From Brevundimonas sp. (GTDB taxonomy: Bacteria > Pseudomonadota > Alphaproteobacteria > Caulobacterales > Caulobacteraceae): a DNA stretch of 8,936 bases. The position numbers and the translations under genes are program-made. Location of the stretch: contig JAAXIW010000232.1 of NCBI GenBank assembly GCA_012270135.1, forward strand, positions 1 through 8,936. The letters are read 5' to 3'. This document shows positions 6,714-8,936 of this stretch, piece by piece; position 1 is the first letter of the stretch; every line of letters begins with the position of its first letter. A model generated the notes under the pieces. The model was given only the letters and a program-made list of their open reading frames with translations, had not been told where the DNA came from and did no database searches.

Positions 6714-6730
6714 GCGTCCGCGCCGGACGC
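6714..6730 (-). terminator. GC-rich hairpin downstream of DUF2891
   Basis: GCGTCCG (6714-6720) and CGGACGC (6724-6730) form a perfect 7-bp stem with a three-base loop, 12 bases after the DUF2891 TAA on the - strand. No U-run follows, so it is a weak or partial terminator at best. It would separate the DUF969-DUF979-DUF2891 unit from the B12 radical SAM gene, or reduce read-through into it. Confidence 0.45.
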
Positions 6731-6741
6731 CGGCCGGGGGG

Positions 6742-7746
6742 TTAGTCTGCCGCCAGCAAGGCCAGCAGGGCGAAACTGGCCAGCCAATGCTCGCCCATAT
6801 AGTCGCCCGTCACGTGCGGCAGGGCGGCGTCCAGATGGACCTGCGCGGCCTCCAGGGCGATGGCGCGCCGTGGATCGTCCCCCGCCAGCGATGCGGCGAT
6901 CTCGCGCCAGCACCAGGCCCGGCTGAGGTTGAGGCCGTCGAGATGGGCGATCTTGCCGTCAGACCGGTCGCTGACCGCGGCCGGCTGCAACAGGGTCGCC
7001 GGCTCGCGCCGCTCCAACCGGGGCAGGAAGACCTCGAACCACTCGGCAAAGGCGCCGCGCTCCAGCACGCGGCGCATCAGCGCCGCCTCCATCAGAGCGG
7101 GGGACAGGAATTCGTCCTGCGACGGCTCCCACGCCTGGCAGTCGCGGTCGGCCGAATGCCAGCGCAGGGCGCGGTCGCGGCACAGGGTGGTCAGGGCGTC
7201 GTCGCCCGCGCCTTCGGCATAGTCCAGCGCCAGCCTCAGGGCGAAGGCGGTGTTGTAGTGGGTCCCGACGCGGACCGGGTAGTCGGCCAGCGGCAGGAAG
7301 GCCTTGAACCGGTCGGCGAAGGCTTGGGTCAGGGGCCGCAGCGTCTCAGCGCGCCCGTCGTCATGCCGCTCCAGTTCGGCCGCCAGCATCAGCAGCCAGC
7401 CCCAGCCGTAGGGCCGCTCGAACCCGCGGCTCCCTGGGCGGGCCAGGTAGTCGGTCTCGGCCGCGACATTTTCCGGTGTGAACAGGTCGCCGGCCAGCGC
7501 GCGGATCTGCGCCGCCTCCGGCAGGTCGGGATGGATCCTGAGCACGGTGAACAGGGTCCACCAGCCATGCACGCAGGAATGCCAGTCGAAACTGCCGAAG
7601 AAGATCGGATGCAGGGCTCGGGGGCCCTGAACGTCGCCGGGGCCGCCCATGACGTGGTCCAGCTTGTTCGGATATTCGCGCGTGACATGGCTCAGCGCCG
7701 TGCGGGCGTAGAGTGCGGCGATCTGCGGCGTCAGGCGAGGGGTCAT
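6742..7746 (-). CDS. DUF2891 family protein
   Basis: A 334-residue soluble protein with no signal peptide or membrane segment. Family signatures are easy to see: HPIFFGSFDWHSCVHGWW at residues 46-63 (a WHSxVH core), YGWGWLLMLAAELERH, EPSQDEFLSPALMEAALMRRVL-type segment, and GDYMGEHWLASFALLAL near the end. The recurring amphipathic helices ending in aromatic and acidic motifs suggest an alpha/alpha-barrel fold, which is my inference. The biochemical function is unknown. ATG 7746 lies two bases after the TGA of DUF979 (TGAGCATG) with no clear Shine-Dalgarno sequence, so its translation is probably coupled. A longer in-frame extension up to 8076 would lie wholly inside DUF979 and was rejected. 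Family members commonly sit beside DUF979 and DUF969, which points to a shared substrate. Confidence 0.88.
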   Translation of the reverse strand: MTPRLTPQIAALYARTALSHVTREYPNKLDHVMGGPGDVQGPRALHPIFFGSFDWHSCVHGWWTLFTVLRIHPDLPEAAQIRALAGDLFTPENVAAETDYLARPGSRGFERPYGWGWLLMLAAELERHDDGRAETLRPLTQAFADRFKAFLPLADYPVRVGTHYNTAFALRLALDYAEGAGDDALTTLCRDRALRWHSADRDCQAWEPSQDEFLSPALMEAALMRRVLERGAFAEWFEVFLPRLERREPATLLQPAAVSDRSDGKIAHLDGLNLSRAWCWREIAASLAGDDPRRAIALEAAQVHLDAALPHVTGDYMGEHWLASFALLALLAAD

Positions 7747-7748
7747 GC

Positions 7749-8717
7749 TCAGAACCGGAAGGCCAGCAGGTACATCAGCACGATGTTGGTCACGAGCAGG
7801 ATGGCGGCGGTCGGCAATTGCACCCGGATGACGCCGTTGAAGGCTGCGTCGCGGTCGGGCAGGTCGAGCAGGGCGGCGGGCACGACGTTGAAATTGGCCG
7901 CCATGGGCGTCGTGAGCGTGCCGCAGAAGCCGGCCAGCATGCCGATGGCGCAGACGATCGCCGGGTTGCCGTAAAACTGCAGGACCACGATGGGGAGGCC
8001 CACCGCGGCGGTCATTACCGGGAAGGCGGCGAAGGCGTTGCCCATGATGAAGGTGAACAGGGCCATGCCGGCGCAATAGGCCACCACCGCCACCAGCCGG
8101 GTGTCGAGCGGGAGGTAGCTGGCGAACAGTTCGCCGATCCGGTCGCCGACGCCGGCGATGACGAAGACGGCGCCGAGCGCCGCCAGCGCCTGCGGCAGGA
8201 TGCCGGCCCAGCCGACCGAGTCCATCAGTCGCCGGCCTTCCTGCAGGGGGGCGAGGGCAGGCGGCCGCAGCCAGACCATGGCGCCGGCGAGGGCGATGGC
8301 GACGGCGAGGCCGAGGGCGATGATGGTCGGTTGTTCGGCGCCGAACAGCGGCGCGCCCAGGATCTCGACCTTCTCCAGCACCAGCACGCCGAGAATGGCC
8401 ACCGCCGGGATCATCAGGGCGGGGAGGAACAGCCAGCTGCCGCGCCGCTCGGCGCTGACGGCGCGTTCGACCCCGTCGGTGGTGGCCGGATGGCTCTGGC
8501 CCAGCAGCCGGAACCCGGCCAGAGAGGCGAGGGCCAGCACCAGCACGCCGTTGCCGAGGTCGCCGAGGTACGATCCGAACAGGAAGCTGACGGCCAGCAG
8601 ACCCCAGAAGGCGGCCGTGCCGAAGCGCCGGGGGTGGTCGCGGTCCAGCACCGTCAGGCTGGAGAAGGCGGTGAAGGTCAGGCCGGCGAAGATATAGACC
8701 CAGTCGAGCGTGATCAC
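7749..8717 (-). CDS. DUF979 family membrane protein
   Basis: A 322-residue integral membrane protein with about nine to ten hydrophobic segments covering most of its length; the only long polar stretch is around residues 73-92. Family-typical segments include FIMGNAFAAFPVMTAAVG and GFCGTLTTPMAANFNVVPAALL in the C-terminal third; the small, uncharged motifs resemble a transporter core. DUF979 and DUF969 proteins are usually encoded side by side and probably form one membrane complex; in some Gram-positive bacteria they accompany a pyroglutamyl peptidase, which has led to the idea of small-molecule (5-oxoproline-like) transport. That role is not tested and I only offer it as a lead. The start is GTG 8717, overlapping the DUF969 stop as GTGA and well supported by a GGGAGG site seven bases upstream. 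Confidence 0.88.
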   Translation of the reverse strand: MITLDWVYIFAGLTFTAFSSLTVLDRDHPRRFGTAAFWGLLAVSFLFGSYLGDLGNGVLVLALASLAGFRLLGQSHPATTDGVERAVSAERRGSWLFLPALMIPAVAILGVLVLEKVEILGAPLFGAEQPTIIALGLAVAIALAGAMVWLRPPALAPLQEGRRLMDSVGWAGILPQALAALGAVFVIAGVGDRIGELFASYLPLDTRLVAVVAYCAGMALFTFIMGNAFAAFPVMTAAVGLPIVVLQFYGNPAIVCAIGMLAGFCGTLTTPMAANFNVVPAALLDLPDRDAAFNGVIRVQLPTAAILLVTNIVLMYLLAFRF

Positions 8718-8936
8718 CGGCCCGCCTCCCGCGCGATGGCGCGGTCCAGCCGCATCAGCCGGAAGCCGTGGATGATCAGGGCGGCGATGGCGGTGGGAAT
8801 GGCCCAGACGGCCAGCTGCCAGGGCTCGAGCACGATGCCGTTGGCCTCAAGGAAGCCCTTGATCAGCAGGATCGAGGCGATGGCGAAGAAGATGTCCTCG
8901 CCGAAGAAAAGGGCGATGTTGTCGACCGCCGCCGAA
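8714..8936 (-). CDS. DUF969 family membrane protein, C-terminal part
   Basis: The last 73 residues of a gene that begins beyond the right edge of the window. The reading frame, translated from 8935 down to the TGA at 8716-8714, gives SAAVDNIALFFGEDIFFAIA and continues with two hydrophobic segments (around IASILLIKGFL and AVWAIPTAIAALIIHGF), ending in the basic tail RLMRLDRAIAREAGR. This matches the C-terminus expected for DUF969, the constant neighbour of DUF979. The stop overlaps the DUF979 GTG start by GTGA, showing tight translational coupling. The full protein would be expected to be around 220-240 residues; the N-terminal two thirds cannot be judged here. Confidence 0.8.
   Translation of the reverse strand, partial: SAAVDNIALFFGEDIFFAIASILLIKGFLEANGIVLEPWQLAVWAIPTAIAALIIHGFRLMRLDRAIAREAGR
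8725..8730 (-). promoter_or_regulatory. Ribosome binding site deciding the DUF979 GTG start
   Basis: Read on the - strand, GGGAGG occupies 8730-8725, seven bases before GTG 8717-8715. It lies inside the last codons of DUF969. This strong site supports the GTG as the true start despite the less common codon. Confidence 0.65.

Noticed and set aside
6651..6741. Cobalamin riboswitch before the B12 radical SAM gene
   Set aside because: No B12-box-like conserved bases were seen and the interval is too short for a full riboswitch.
5154..6926. 590-codon open frame on the + strand opposite the B12 radical SAM gene
   Set aside because: No recognisable motif and biased composition; the - strand frame has a full radical SAM motif and cobalamin-domain segments.
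6787..7974. 395-codon open frame on the + strand opposite DUF2891 and DUF979
   Set aside because: Antisense shadow with repetitive Gly, Gln, Arg and Ala content; it crosses two real genes.
7747..8076. N-terminal extension of DUF2891 by 110 residues
   Set aside because: It lies entirely inside DUF979 and is Arg/His/Gly-rich; the family start fits ATG 7746 immediately after the DUF979 stop.

Overview
The window is GC-rich throughout (roughly two thirds or more G+C, strong G/C preference at third codon positions). It carries alphaproteobacterial-looking genes, and a Caulobacterales member such as Brevundimonas is my best guess. That guess rests on composition and on the DUF969/DUF979/DUF2891 gene set; no rRNA, tRNA or taxonomic marker gene is present. 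Almost every base is coding. I see no insertion sequence, CRISPR array, tRNA or rRNA.

Left part (167-5072, + strand): four tightly packed genes that look like one operon. They encode a cytochrome P450, an AlgI/DltB-type MBOAT O-acyltransferase (ATGA overlap with the P450), a membrane-anchored SGNH-hydrolase-like partner (9 bp gap) and a radical SAM protein with extra C-terminal cysteines (23 bp gap). The MBOAT/SGNH pair is the classic arrangement for carrying an acyl group across the inner membrane and placing it on an exported substrate. Coupling it to a P450 and radical SAM chemistry is unusual and is the most interesting part of the window. The first 166 bases hold a possible promoter and a nested inverted repeat ahead of the P450.

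Middle (5076-6647, - strand): a B12-binding-domain radical SAM protein resembling the HpnP-like group converges on the operon. Only 3 bp separate the two stop codons, and an 11-bp-arm palindrome covers both of them, probably acting as a bidirectional terminator.

Right part (6742-8936, - strand): a translationally coupled three-gene unit read right to left, DUF969 (only its C-terminus is in the window), DUF979 and DUF2891. The first two are membrane proteins that usually occur as a pair; the third is a soluble, probably helical protein of unknown function. A GC-rich hairpin follows DUF2891, before the B12 radical SAM gene on the same strand.

Working model (inference): the P450 and one or both radical SAM enzymes modify a lipid, glycan or small molecule, and the MBOAT/SGNH pair acylates it. 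No substrate can be named from this sequence. The DUF969/979/2891 unit is probably a separate transport-like function.
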